Of a stretch of DNA of 64,000 nucleotides, positions 35,599 through 49,073 are shown in pieces. Each line of letters opens with the position of its first letter. The stretch's first letter is position 1. The stretch is taken from contig JARPUW010000258.1 in NCBI GenBank assembly GCA_030533445.1, forward strand, positions 186,001-250,000, in the 5' to 3' direction. A program made the position numbers and the translations under genes. This DNA is from Cyprinodon diabolis. Its lineage: Eukaryota; Chordata; Actinopteri; Cyprinodontiformes; Cyprinodontidae. A model generated the notes under the pieces. It was not told the origin of the DNA and made no database searches. It saw only the letters and a program-made list of their open reading frames with translations.

Positions 35599-38500
35599 AA
35601 GCTTCAAACAGATTTTACCTCTGCTGTTTTAAACAGCACATATTAATCTAATGGAGGGTGAAAGCACTGATTTAACATTGGGAAATGGATACTATATGAC
35701 TGCCGTCCATGACACTTCCCTTGCCACTCAGCACTGATAGACTTTCAAAATAAGACTCCAGGGACCCTTCAAAATAAAAGCCTCTATATTTTTTACATAT
35801 ATTTATTGCCCTATATGGCTCAACATTATGACCCAAACTCAACCCCATTTTAGAGAATAGACTCTAGGAGACTGTTTAAAACACACCCTATGGCAAATTT
35901 CAAAATAAAAGCCTCCCATTTCCGCTTCATCTACTGCCCTAATAAAATGGAAAAAGAGTGATTTAACGATTGGAAAGTCATCAACTATCATTGATGGGTC
36001 TGAACATTTTCTCTAAACACAACTCTGTTGGACTTTCAAAATAAGACTCCAGGGACCCTACAAAATAAAAGCCTCTAGATTATACTAATGCATTAATTGA
36101 TGCAAATGGCTCAACATTATGACCCAAACTCTTCCAGGTTGTTTTTATTAGACTCTAGTGACCTTTTCAAAACACACCCCAGAGCAAATTTCACAATAAA
36201 AGTCCCCCATTTACTCTGTAATACAGGAACTATTCACCTAATAACATGGAAAACCAGTGATTTAACATTTGGAAATGGATTCTATATCACTGCTGGGCAT
36301 GACCCATCTATAGATGCACTTCCATGATAGACTTTCAAAATAAGACTACAGGGACTCTACAAAATAAAAGCCTCTTCCTTATACACACTCATACATTCTG
36401 GCATATTGCTTATAGCCATTTGTAATTTCATCACTGCAATGGCTTTTAGAAGGCGGGCGGAGCCCGCCATTGGTGATTTCATCACTGCAATGGCTGTTAG
36501 GAGGCGGGCGGAGCCCGCCAATGGTGATTTTTTTCATCACTGCAATGGCTCCTAGCAGGCGGGCGGAGCCCGCCATTGGTGATTTCATCACTGCAATGGC
36601 TCTTAGCAGGCGGGCAATGCCCGCCATTGGGGATTTTTTTCATCGCTGCAAGGGCTCCTAGCAGGCGGGCGGAGCCCACCAACTGAGCTTTACCCACTGC
36701 GGTTCAATATGGACAACCCATATTACCCTTTTGCATCATACGCTGTGCACGTCTATTTCCCAGATTTCAGCACAAGTGGCACACAGCTCTCTTTGCCCAT
36801 GACCTAGCCCTCTTTCCTTCCCTCAGCAGCCCTCAAAGGCGTAAGCAGTTGGTCTGGGGAGCCCCGACATCACTTGCCAGGGCCGTATTGGCCCTGTTCC
36901 CAAGATGGGCAGTAGGTGGCCCCCCTCAAAATTTCTTTAGAAATTTTCTAGTTATTATAATTCTCCCGTATACCCAAAACTTCGGCGCGTAACTAGTCCC
37001 GCACGGTTTGGCGGATCGGGCCCAAAGTTGGCACACGCGTCGGGACCAATGGGGTGATGTGTGCTTGTATAAAACTTTCTCATTAGTCCGAAGGTTTGCG
37101 AATTATTAGCGAAAACGTCGCAAAAAAATCCCATAGGAAATGAATGGGGAGAGGAAAAAAAAAGCATAAAAAACAGCACTTCACTGTGTCGGCATACATT
37201 CACCTAGAAAAACAGTTTGAAGCTCAGTTTGTAGATAAATCCTTCGTCTATTTAAAACTGAAGACGGTATGTTGATAACTGCTACGGTTTTTGTATAATC
37301 AGACCTCAAGCGCCACAAAGTTTTAGCAAAATCCAGCCTGCTAGAGTGGAGCAACTGAAAAGCTAGAGTGTGAGGCAGGCGTTTTTTAAACACAAAAAAA
37401 CATTTTAAACTCGCCCTCACGGCCACATATTTATAGCTAGAGTCACCATTTTTGGTCAGTTTGTAGACTGAAATCTCTGGACCCACACAATATCTTCGGA
37501 ATTACGGTAGGATTAATACTTTTCCTTAAAAACCCTCCAGACCGACCTAAAGTCGATGAAAATCAGAGCCGTTTTTCATTGGTTTTGGAGCAGAAGAGGG
37601 GAGAAAAACGAATCAGACTATGTGTTTTAAACTCGTCATAAATATTTTTCTGAATGACACACATACACCAAAGTTGGCATAGTTGGAGTCGAAGGATGAC
37701 TGACGCTCACGGTGAAAAAATTTTTTGAATAACTCATACGGTTTTTGCTCAGCAGTCGTTTGTTCGGAGGACATTTTAAGCACCTGAAAGCTGAGTGACA
37801 GTGACCTGCTGCAGCTAGCTCAATTAGAAGCTTAGGTGTGATGAAACGTTTTTTCTTTTTCTTTCTCTTCCCATTCAGTTTGTAGATGACCTACAGCCAT
37901 GAAAGTTACTCCAATTGAAGACAAGATATAGCTGTCGCTTAGATAAAAAGAATTTTTCAGATACCTTTTACGGTTTTTACTCAGCAGTCGTTTGTTCGGA
38001 GGGGTGCTTTAGCAGCTAAAAGGTGAGTGAGAGTGAGGTCCTGCAGTTCAAACAAAGGGAGGAGCAGGTGGGCCAACCATTTTGTTTGTGCTTCGTTTTG
38101 GGTTGTGAAAGACCTACAGACATGAAGGTTACCCCAGTCTGAGACAAAGGATAGATGTTGCTTTCACTGAAAGAATTTTTCAGATATCTTTTACGGTTTT
38201 TGCTCAGCAGTCGTTTGTTCGGAGGGTAAGCACCTGGAAGCTAGCTGACAGTTAGCTTCTGCAGCAGCCTGCTAGAGTGCAGCTGCTGAAATCTTAGTGT
38301 GAGGCGGCCATTTTTTTAAGATCAAACATCTTATTCTCGCCCTCACGGCCACATATTTGGAGCTACAGTCACCATTTTTGGTCAGTTTGTAGACTGAAAC
38401 CTCTGGACTCACACAATGTCTTCGGAATTACGGTAGGATTAATACTTTTCCTTAAAAACCCTCCAGACCAACCTAAAGTCGATGAGAGTTTCAGCCTTTC

Positions 38501-38795
38501 TCTATTCTTTTTGAGCTGAAGATGGGAGAGAAACGAATCAGACTATGTGTTTTCAACTCGTCATAAATATTTTTCTGAATGACACACATACACCAAAGTT
38601 GGTATAGTTGGAGTCGAAGGATTGCTGATGCTCATGGTGAAAATGTTTTTTGAATAACTCATACGGTTTTTGATCAGTAGTCGTTTGTTCGGTGCCGTTC
38701 TTCCCATACAAAAAAGCCTGGGAAGAAGAAACCAATAGTGAGTGCAGCTGTTGTCTGTGTCAGTGAGAGGCTCGTTAAGCGTTGTCAAGGTTACC
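35599..38795 (+). repeat. Unit 12 (3197 bases; most divergent unit)
   Basis: The AT block 35599-36420 has many private substitutions, for example AACCCCATTTTAG near 35841, AATAAAATGG near 35941 and TTGATGGGTC near 35991. The GC array 36421-36680 has five boxes but a different composition: it lacks the 27-base repeat, and one box has loop AAT. The CTCF-like motif at 36909 is intact although the flank reads CAAGATGGGC. TATAAAA is at 37068. From about 36950 the unit is the ordinary form again. Confidence 0.94.
36421..36680. repeat. GC-hairpin minisatellite, variant array in unit 12
   Basis: Five boxes start at about 36451, 36502, 36557, 36608 and 36663. All spacings are about 51-55 and there is no 27-base repeat. 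Loops are GGA, GGA, GGA, AAT and GGA, and the last right arm is GCCCACC. This resembles the all-51-base arrays of units 3 and 15 more than the reference array, and may be the older form. Confidence 0.88.
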
Positions 38796-41700
38796 AAGCT
38801 TCAAACAGATTTTACCTCTGCTGTTTTAAACAGCACATATTAATCTAATGGAGGGTGAAAGGACTGATTTAACATTGGGAAATGGATACTATATGACTGC
38901 TGTACATGACACTTCCCTTGCCACTCAGCACTGATAGACTTTCAAAATAAGACTCCAGGGACCCTACAAAATAAAAGCCTCTATATTTTTTACATATATT
39001 TATTGCCCTATATGGCTCAACATTATGACCCAAACTCAACCCCGTTTTAGAGAATAGACTCTAGGAGACTGTTTAAAACACACCCTATAGCAAATTTCAA
39101 AATAAAAGCCTCCCATTTCCGCTTCATCTACTGCCCTAATAACATGGAAAAAGAGTGATTTAACGATTGGAAAGTAATCAACTATCATTGACGGGTCTGA
39201 ACATTTTCTATAAACACAACTCTGTTGGACTTTCAAAATAAGACTCCAGGGACCCTACAAAATAGAAGCCTCTAGATTATAGTAATGCATTAATTGATGC
39301 AAATGGCTCAACATTATGACCCAAACTCTTCCAGGTTGTTTTTATTAGACTCTAGTGACCTTTTCAAAACACACCCCAGAGCAAATTTCACAATAAAAGT
39401 CTCCCATTTACTCTGTAATACAGCAACTATTCACCTAATAACATGGAAAACCAGTGATTTAACATTTGGAAATGGATTCTATATCACTGCTGGGCGTGAC
39501 CCATCTTTTGATGCACATTCATGATAGACTTTCAAAATAAGACTACAAGGACTCTACAGAATAAAAGCCTCTTCCTTATACACACTCATACATTCTGGCA
39601 TATTGCTCATTGCCATTGGTGATTTCATCACTGCAATGGCTCTTAGAAGGCGGGCGGAGCCCGCCAATGGTAACAGGCGGGCGGAGCCCGCCAAAGGTGA
39701 TTACATCACTGCAATGGCTCTTAGCAGGCGGGCGGAGCCCGCCATTGGTGATTTCATCACTGCAATGGCTCTTAGAAGGCGGGCAGAGCCCGCCATTGGT
39801 GATTTTTTTCTTCACTGAGATGGCTCCTAGCAGGCGGGCGAAGCCCGCCAACTGGGCTTTACCCACTGTGTTTCAATATGGACAACCCATATTACCCTTG
39901 TGCATCATACGCTGTGCACGTCTATTTCCCAGATTTCAGCACAAGTGGCACACAGCTCTCTTTGCCCATGAACTTGCCCTCTTTCCTTCCCTCAGCAGCC
40001 CTCAAAGGCGTAAGCAGTTGGTCTGGGGAGCCCCGACGTCACTTGCCAGGGCCGTATTGGCCCGGTTCCCCAGACGGGCAGTAGGTGGCCCCCCTCAAAA
40101 TTTCTTTAGAAATTTTCTAGTTATTATAATTCTCCCGTATACCCAAAACTTCGGCGCGTAACTAGTCCCGCACGGTTTGGCGGATCGGGCCCAAAGTTGG
40201 CACACGCGTCGGGACCAATGGGGTGATGTGTGCTTGTATAAAACTTTCTCATTAGTCCGAAGGTTTGCGAATTATTAGCGAAAACGTCGCAAAAAAATCC
40301 CATAGGAAATGAATGGGGAGAGGAAAAAAAAAGCATAAAAAACAGCACTTCACTGTGTCGGCATACATTCACCTAGAAAAACAGTTTGAAGCTCAGTTTG
40401 TAGATAAATCCTTCGTCTATTTAAAACTGAAGACGGTATGTTGATAACTGCTACGGTTTTTGTATAATCAGACCTCAAGCGCCACAAAGTTTTAGCAAAA
40501 TCCAGCCTGCTAGAGTGGAGCAACTGAAAAGCTAGAGTGTGAGGCAGGCGTTTTTTAAACACAAAAAAACATTTTAAACTCGCCCTCACGGCCACATATT
40601 TATAGCTAGAGTCACCATTTTTGGTCAGTTTGTAGACTGAAATCTCTGGACCCACACAATATCTTCGGAATTACGGTAGGATTAATACTTTTCCTTAAAA
40701 ACCCTCCAGACCGACCTAAAGTCGATGAAAATCAGAGCCGTTTTTCATTGGTTTTGGAGCAGAAGAGGGGAGAAAAACGAATCCGACTATGTGTTTTAAA
40801 CTCGTCATAAATATTTTTCTGAATGACACACATACACCAAAGTTGGCATAGTTGGAGTCGAAGGATGACTGACGCTCACGGTGAAAAAATTTTTTGAATA
40901 ACTCATACGGTTTTTGCTCAGCAGTCGTTTGTTCGGAGGACATTTTAAGCACCTGAAAGCTGAGTGACAGTGACCTGCTGCAGCTAGCTCAATTAGAAGC
41001 TTAGGTGTGATGAAACGTTTTTTCTTTTTCTTTCTCTTCCCATTCAGTTTGTAGATGACCTACAGCCATGAAAGTTACTCCAATTGAAGACAAGATATAG
41101 CTGTCGCTTAGATAAAAAGAATTTTTCAGATACCTTTTACGGTTTTTACTCAGCAGTCGTTTGTTCGGAGGGGTGCTTTAGCAGCTAAAAGGTGAGTGAG
41201 AGTGAGGTCCTGCAGTTAAAAGAAAGGGAGGAGCAGGTGGGCCAACCATTTTGTTTGTGCTTCGTTTTGGGTTGTGAAAGACCTACAGACATGAAGGTTA
41301 CCCCAGTCTGAGACAAAGGATAGATGTTGCTTTCACTGAAAGAATTTTTCAGATATCTTTTACGGTTTTTGCTCAGCAGTCGTTTGTTCGGAGGGTAAGC
41401 ACCTGGAAGCTAGCTGACAGTTAGCTTCTGCAGCAGCCTGCTAGAGTGCAGCTGCTGAAATCTTAGTGTGAGGCGGCCATTTTTTTCAGATCAAACATCT
41501 TATTCTCGCCCTCACGGCCACATATTTGGAGCTACAGTCACCATTTTTGGTCAGTTTGTAGACTGAAACCTCTGGACTCACACAATGTCTTCGGAATTAC
41601 GGTAGGATTAATACTTTTCCTTAAAAACCCTCCAGACCAACCTAAAGTCGATGAGAGTTTCAGCCTTTCTCTATTCTTTTTGAGCTGAAGATGGGAGAGA

Positions 41701-41964
41701 AACGAATCAGACTATGTGTTTTCAACTCGTCATAAATATTTTTCTGAATGACACACATACACCAAAGTTGGTATAGTTGGAGTCGAAGGATTGCTGATGC
41801 TCATGGTGAAAATGTTTTTTGAATAACTCATACGGTTTTTGATCAGTAGTCGTTTGTTCGGTGCCGTTCTTCCCATACAAAAAAGCCTGGGAAGAAGAAA
41901 CCAATAGTGAGTGCAGCTGTTGTCTGTGTCAGTGAGAGGCTCGTTAAGCGTTGTCAAGGTTACC
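38796..41964 (+). repeat. Unit 13 (3169 bases)
   Basis: Reference architecture and length: GC array 39618-39849, CTCF-like motif at 40078, no core, TATAAAA at 40237, seven monomers from 40373. Confidence 0.95.
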
Positions 41965-42786
41965 AAGCTTCAAACAGATTTTACCTCTGCTGTTTTAAAC
42001 AGCACATATTAATCTAATGGAGGGTGAAAGGACTGATTTAACATTGGGAAATGGATACTATATGACTGCTGTCCATGACACTTCCCTTGCCACTCAGCAC
42101 TGATAGACTTTCAAAATAAGACTCCAGGGACCCTACAAAATAAAAGCCTCTATATTTTTTTACATATATTTATTGCCCTATATGGCTCAACATTATGACC
42201 CAAACTCAACCCCGTTTTAGAGAATAGACTCTAGGAGACTGTTTAAAACACACCCTATAGCAAATTTCAAAATAAAAGCCTCCCATTTCCGCTTCATCTA
42301 CTGCCCTAATAACATGGAAAAAGAGTGATTTAACGATTGGAAAGTAATCAACTATCATTGACGGGTCTGAACATTTTCTATAAACACAACTCTGTTGGAC
42401 TTTCAAAATAAGACTCCAGGGACCCTACAAAATAAAAGCCTCTAGATTATACTAATGCATTAATTGATGCAAATGGCTCAACATTATGACCCAAACTCTT
42501 CCAGGTTGTTTTTATTAGACTCTAGTGACCTTTTCAAAACACACCCAGAGCAAATTTCACAATAAAAGTCTCCCATTTACTCTGTAATACAGCAACTATT
42601 CACCTAATAACATGGAAAACCAGTGATTTAACATTTGGAAATGGATTCTATATCACTGCTGGGCGTGACCCATCTTTTGATGCACATTCATGATAGACTT
42701 TCAAAATAAGACTACAAGGACTCTACAGAATAAAAGCCTCTTCCTTATACACACTCATACATTCTGGCATATTGCTCATTGCCATT

Positions 42787-42889
42787 GGTGATTTCATCAC
42801 TGCAATGGCTCTTAGAAGGCGGGCAGAGCCCGCCATTGGTGATTTTTTTCTTCACTGAGATGGCTCCTAGCAGGCGGGCGAAGCCCGCC
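42787..42889. repeat. GC-hairpin minisatellite contracted to two boxes (unit 14)
   Basis: Only the AGA-loop box and the final GAA-loop box remain. The loss of 129 bases equals one 27-base plus two 51-base repeats, so it is an in-register deletion between boxes. Confidence 0.9.
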
Positions 42890-44544
42890 AACTGGGCTTT
42901 ACCCACTGTGTTTCAATATGGACAACCCATATTACCCTTGTGCATCATACGCTGTGCACGTCTATTTCCCAGATTTCAGCACAAGTGGCACACAGCTCTC
43001 TTTGCCCATGAACTTGCCCTCTTTCCTTCCCTCAGCAGCCCTCAAAGGCGTAAGCAGTTGGTCTGGGGAGCCCCGACGTCACTTGCCAGGGCCGTATTGG
43101 CCCGGTTCCCCAGACGGGCAGTAGGTGGCCCCCCTCAAAATTTCTTTAGAAATTTTCTAGTTATTATAATTCTCCCGTATACCCAAAACTTCGGCGCATA
43201 ACTAGTCCCGCACGGTTTGGCGGATCGGGCCCAAAGTTGGCACACGCGTCGGGACCAATGGGGTGATGTGTGCTTGTATAAAACTTTCTCATTAGTCCGA
43301 AGGTTTGCGAATTATTAGCGAAAACGTCGCAAAAAAATCCCATAGGAAATGAATGGGGAGAGGAAAAAAAAAGCATAAAAAACAGCACTTCACTGTGTCG
43401 GCATACATTCACCTAGAAAAACAGTTTGAAGCTCAGTTTGTAGATAAATCCTTCGTCTATTTAAAACTGAAGACGGTATGTTGATAACTGCTACGGTTTT
43501 TGTATAATCAGACCTCAAGCGCCACAAAGTTTTAGCAAAATCCAGCCTGCTAGAGTGGAGCAACTGAAAAGCTAGAGTGTGAGGCAGGCGTTTTTTAAAC
43601 ACAAAAAAACATTTTAAACTCGCCCTCACGGCCACATATTTATAGCTAGAGTCACCATTTTTGGTCAGTTTGTAGACTGAAATCTCTGGACCCACACAAT
43701 ATCTTCGGAATTACGGTAGGATTAATACTTTTCCTTAAAAACCCTCCAGACCGACCTAAAGTTGATGAAAATCAGAGCCGTTTTTCATTGGTTTTGGAGC
43801 AGAAGAGGGGAGAAAAACGAATCCGACTATGTGTTTTAAACTCGTCATAAATATTTTTCTGAATGACACACATACACCAAAGTTGGCATAGTTGGAGTCG
43901 AAGGATGACTGACGCTCACGGTGAAAAAATTTTTTGAATAACTCATACGGTTTTTGCTCAGCAGTCGTTTGTTCGGAGGACATTTTAAGCACCTGAAAGC
44001 TGAGTGACAGTGACCTGCTGCAGCTAGCTCAATTAGAAGCTTAGGTGTGATGAAACGTTTTTTCTTTTTCTTTCTCTTCCCGTTCAGTTTGTAGATGACC
44101 TACAGCCATGAAAGTTACTCCAATTGAAGACAAGATATAGCTGTCGCTTAGATAAAAAGAATTTTTCAGATACCTTTTACGGTTTTTACTCAGCAGTCGT
44201 TTGTTCGGAGGGGTGCTTTAGCAGCTAAAAGGTGAGTGAGAGTGAGGTCCTGCAGTTCAAACAAAGGGAGGAGCAGGTGGGCCAACCATTTTGTTTGTGC
44301 TTCGTTTTGGGTTGTGAAAGACCTACAGACATGAAGGTTACCCCAGTCTGAGACAAAGGATAGATGTTGCTTTCACTGAAAGAATTTTTCAGATATCTTT
44401 TACGGTTTTTGCTCAGCAGTCGTTTGTTCGGAGGGTAAGCACCTGGAAGCTAGCTGACAGTTAGCTTCTGCAGCAGCCTGCTAGAGTGCAGCTGCTGAAA
44501 TTTAGTGTGAGGCGGCCATTTTTTTAAGATCAAACATCTTATTC

Positions 44545-45470
44545 TCGCCCTCACGGCCACATATTTGGAGCTACAGTCACCATTTTTGGTCAGTTTGTAG
44601 ACTGAAACCTCTGGACTCACACAATGTCTTCGGAATTACGGTAGGATTAATACTTTTCCTTAAAAACCCTCCAGACCGACCTAAAGTCGATGAAAATCAG
44701 AGCCGTTTTTCATTGGTTTTGGAGCAGAAGAGGGGAGAAAAACGAATCAGACTATGTGTTTTAAACTCGTCATAAATATTTTTCTGAATGACACACATAC
44801 ACCAAAGTTGGCATAGTTGGAGTCGAAGCATGACTGACGCTCACGGTGAAAAAATTTTTTGAATAACTCATACGGTTTTTGCTCAGCAGTCGTTTGTTCG
44901 GAGGACATTTTAAGCACCTGAAAGCTGAGTGACAGTGACCTGCTGCAGCTAGCTCAATTAGAAGCTTAGGTGTGATGAAACGTTTTTTCTTTTTCTTTCT
45001 CTTCCCGTTCAGTTTGTAGATGACCTACAGCCATGAAAGTTACTCCAATTGAAGACAAGATATAGCTGTCGCTTAGATAAAAAGAATTTTTCAGATACCT
45101 TTTACGGTTTTTACTCAGCAGTCGTTTGTTCGGAGGGGTGCTTTAGCAGCTAAAAGGTGAGTGAGAGTGAGGTCCTGCAGTTCAAACAAAGGGAGGAGCA
45201 GGTGGGCCAACCATTTTGTTTGTGCTTCGTTTTGGGTTGTGAAAGACCTACAGACATGAAGGTTACCCCAGTCTGAGACAAAGGATAGATGTTGCTTTCA
45301 CTGAAAGAATTTTTCAGATATCTTTTACGGTTTTTGCTCAGCAGTCGTTTGTTCGGAGGGTAAGCACCTGGAAGCTAGCTGACAGTTAGCTTCTGCAGCA
45401 GCCTGCTAGAGTGCAGCTGCTGAAATTTAGTGTGAGGCGGCCATTTTTTTAAGATCAAACATCTTATTCT
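44545..45470 (+). repeat. Extra four-monomer (926-base) segment in unit 14
   Basis: CGCCCTCACGGCCACATATT occurs at 43621, 44545 and 45471 instead of twice. The middle copy starts as monomer 6 (CTCTGGACTCACACAATG) and becomes monomer 2 (GACCGACCTAAAG). The switch falls within the roughly 50-base identical stretch at 44627-44677. Confidence 0.92.
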
Positions 45471-45926
45471 CGCCCTCACGGCCACATATTTGGAGCTACA
45501 GTCACCATTTTTGGTCAGTTTGTAGACTGAAACCTCTGGACTCACACAATGTCTTCGGAATTACGGTAGGATTAATACTTTTCCTTAAAAACCCTCCAGA
45601 CCAACCTAAAGTCGATGAGTTTCAGCCTTTCTCCATTCTTTTTGAGCTGAAGATGGGAGAGAAACGAATCAGACTATGTGTTTTCAAGTCGTCATAAATA
45701 TTGTTCTGAATGACACACATACACCAAAGTTGGTATAGTTGGAGTCGAAGGATTGCTGATGCTCATGGTGAAAATGTTTTTTGAATAACTCATACGGTTT
45801 TTGATCAGTAGTCGTTTGTTCGGTGCCGTTCTTCCTATACAAAAAAGCCTGGGAAGAAGAAACGAATAGTGAGTGCAGCTGTTGTCTGTGTCAGTGAGAG
45901 GCTCGTTAAGCGTTGTCAAGGTTACC

Positions 45927-48900
45927 AAGCTTCAAACAGATTTTACCTCTGCTGTTTTAAACAGCACATATTAATCTAATGGAGGGTGAAAGGACTGATT
46001 TAACATTGGGAAATGGATACTATATGACTGCTGTCCATGACACTTCCCTTGCCACTCAGCACTGATAGACTTTCAAAATAAGACTCCAGGGACCCTACAA
46101 AATAAAAGCCTCTATATTTTTTACATATATTTATTGCCCTATATGGCTCAACATTATGACCCAAACTCAACCCCGTTTTAGAGAATAGACTCTAGGAGAC
46201 TGTTTAAAACACACCCTATAGCAAATTTCAAAATAAAAGCCTCCCATTTCCGCTTCATCTACTGCCCTAATAACATGGAAAAAGAGTGATTTAACGATTG
46301 GAAAGTAATCAACTATCATTGACGGGTCTGAACATTTTCTATAAACACAACTCTGTTGGACTTTCAAAATAAGACTCCAGCGACCCTACAAAATAAAAGC
46401 CTCTAGATTATACTAATGCATTAATTGATGCAAATGGCTCAACATTATGACCCAAACTCTTCCAGGTTGTTTTTATTAGACTCTAGTGACCTTTTCAAAA
46501 CACACCCAGAGCAAATTTCACAATAAAAGTCTCCCATTTACTCTGTAATACAGCAACTATTCACCTAATAACATGGAAAACCAGTGATTTAACATTTGGA
46601 AATTGATTCTATATAACTGCTGGGCATGACCCATCTTTAGATGCACTTCCATGATAGACTTTCAAAATAAGACTCCAGGGACTCTACAGAATAAAAGCCT
46701 CTTCCTTATACACACTCATACATTCTGGCATATTGCTCATTGCCATTTGTAATTTCATCACTGCAATGGCTCTTAGAAGGCGGGCGGAGCCCGCCATTGG
46801 TGATTTCATCACTGCAATGGCTCTTAGAAGGCGGGCGGAGCCCGCCATTGGTGATTTCATCACTGCAATGGCTCTTAGCAGGCGGGCAGAGCCCGCCATT
46901 GGTGATTTTTTTCATCGCTGCAAGGGCTCCTAGCAGGCGGGCGGAGCCCCCCAACTGAGCTTTACCCACTGCGGTTCAATATGGACAACCCATATTACCC
47001 TTTTGCATCATACGCTGTGCACGTCTATTTCCCAGATTTCAGCACAAGTGGCACACAGCTCTCTTTGCCCATGACCTAGCCCTCTTTCCTTCCCTCAGCA
47101 GCCCTCAAAGGCGTAAGCAGTTGGTCTGGTGAGCCCCGACATCACTTGCCAGGGCCGTATTGGCCCTGTTCCCCAGACGGGCAGTAGGTGGCCCCCCTCA
47201 AAATTTCTTTAGAAATTTTCTAGTTATTATTATTATAATTCTCCCGTATACCCAAAACTTCGGCGCGTAACTAGTCCCGCACGGTTTGGCGGATCGGGCC
47301 CAAAGTTGGCACACGCGTCGGGACCAATGGGGTGATGTGTGCTTGTATAAAACTTTCTCATTAGTCCGAAGGTTTGCGAATTATTAGCGAAAACGTCGCA
47401 AAAAAATCCCATAGGAAATGAATGGGGAGAGGAAAAAAAAAGCATAAAAAACAGCACTTCACTGTGTCGGCATACATTCACCTAGAAAAACAGTTTGAAG
47501 CTCAGTTTGTAGATAAATCCTTCGTCTATTTAAAACTGAAGACGGTATGTTGATAACTGCTACGGTTTTTGTATAATCAGACCTCAAGCGCCACAAAGTT
47601 TTAGCAAAATCCAGCCTGCTAGAGTGGAGCAACTGAAAAGCTAGAGTGTGAGGCAGGCGTTTTTTAAACACAAAAAAACATTTTAAACTCGCCCTCACGG
47701 CCATATATTTATAGCTAGAGTCACCATTTTTGGTCAGTTTGTAGACTGAAATCTCTGGACCCACACAATATCTTCGGAATTACGGTAGGATTAATACTTT
47801 TCCTTAAAAACCCTCCAGACCGACCTAAAGTCGATGAAAATCAGAGCCGTTTTTCATTGGTTTTGGAGCAGAAGAGGGGAGAAAAACGAATCAGACTATG
47901 TGTTTTAAACTCGTCATAAATATTTTTCTGAATGACACACATACACCAAAGTTGGCATAGTTGGAGTCGAAGGATGGCTGACGCTCACGGTGAAAAAATA
48001 TTTTGAATAACTCATACGGTTTTTGCTCAGCAGTCGTTTGTTCGGAGGACATTTTAAGCAGCTGAAAGCTGAGTGACAGTGACCTGCTGCAGCTAGCTCA
48101 ATTAGAAGCTTAGGTGTGATGAAACGTTTTTTCTTTTTCTTTCTCTTCCCATTCAGTTTGTAGATGACCTACAGCCATGAAAGTTACTCCAATCGAAGAC
48201 AAGATATAGCTGTCGCTTAGATAAAAAGAATTTTTCAGATACCTTTTACGGTTTTTACTCAGCAGTCGTTTGTTCGGAGGGGTGCTTTAGCAGCTAAAAG
48301 GTGAGTGAGAGTGAGGTCCTGCAGTTAAAAGAAAGGGAGGAGCAGGTGGGCCAACCATTTTGTTTGTGCTTCGTTTTGGGTTGTGAAAGACCTACAGACA
48401 TGAAGGTTACCCCAGTCTGAGACAAAGGATAGATGTTGCTTTCACTGAAAGAATTTTTCAGATATCTTTTACGGTTTTTGCTCAGCAGTCGTTTGTTCGG
48501 AGGGTAAGCACCTGGAAGCTAGCTGACAGTTAGCTTCTGCAGCAGCCTGCTAGAGTGCAGCTGCTGAAATCTTAGTGTGAGGCGGCCATTTTTTTAAGAT
48601 CAAACATCTTATTCTCGCCCTCACGGCCACATATTTGGAGCTACAGTCACCATTTTTGGTCAGTTTGTAGACTGAAACCTCTGGACTCACACAATGTCTT
48701 CGGAATTACGGTAGGATTAATACTTTTCCTTAAAAACCCTCCAGACCAACCTAAAGTCGATGAGAGTTTCAGCCTTTCTCTATTCTTTTTGAGCTGAAGA
48801 TGGGAGAGAAACGAATCAGACTATGTGTTTTCAACTCGTCATAAATATTTTTCTGAATGACACACATACACCAAAGTTGGTATAGTTGGAGTCGAAGGAT

Positions 48901-49073
48901 TGCTGATGCTCATGGTGAAAATGTTTTTTGAATAACTCATACGGTTTTTGATCAGTAGTCGTTTGTTCGGTGCCGTTCTTCCCATACAAAAAAGCCTGGG
49001 AAGAAGAAACCAATAGTGAGTGCAGCTGTTGTCTGTGTCAGTGAGAGGCTCGTTAAGCGTTGTCAAGGTTACC
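45927..49073 (+). repeat. Unit 15 (3147 bases)
   Basis: GC array 46748-46952 has four boxes and matches unit 3 at offset +39423 apart from a few substitutions. CTCF-like motif at 47181. There is no 60-base core, but three ATT remain after CTAGTT. TATAAAA at 47346, seven monomers from 47482. Near 47974-48065 a short tract carries the unit-10 haplotype (GGATGGCTGACG, AAGCAGCTG) before reverting. Confidence 0.95.

Larger units (their letters stand above)
41965..45926 (+). repeat. Unit 14 (3962 bases; four extra monomers, shortest GC array)
   Basis: The GC array 42787-42889 keeps only two boxes (129 bases lost = 27+51+51). CTCF-like motif at 43118, no core, TATAAAA at 43277. The monomer block 43413-45926 holds eleven monomers rather than seven. 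CCCGTTCAG (near 44090 and 45004) and GAAATTTAG (near 44498 and 45423) occur in both extra and original copies, so the duplication is local and recent. Confidence 0.95.
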
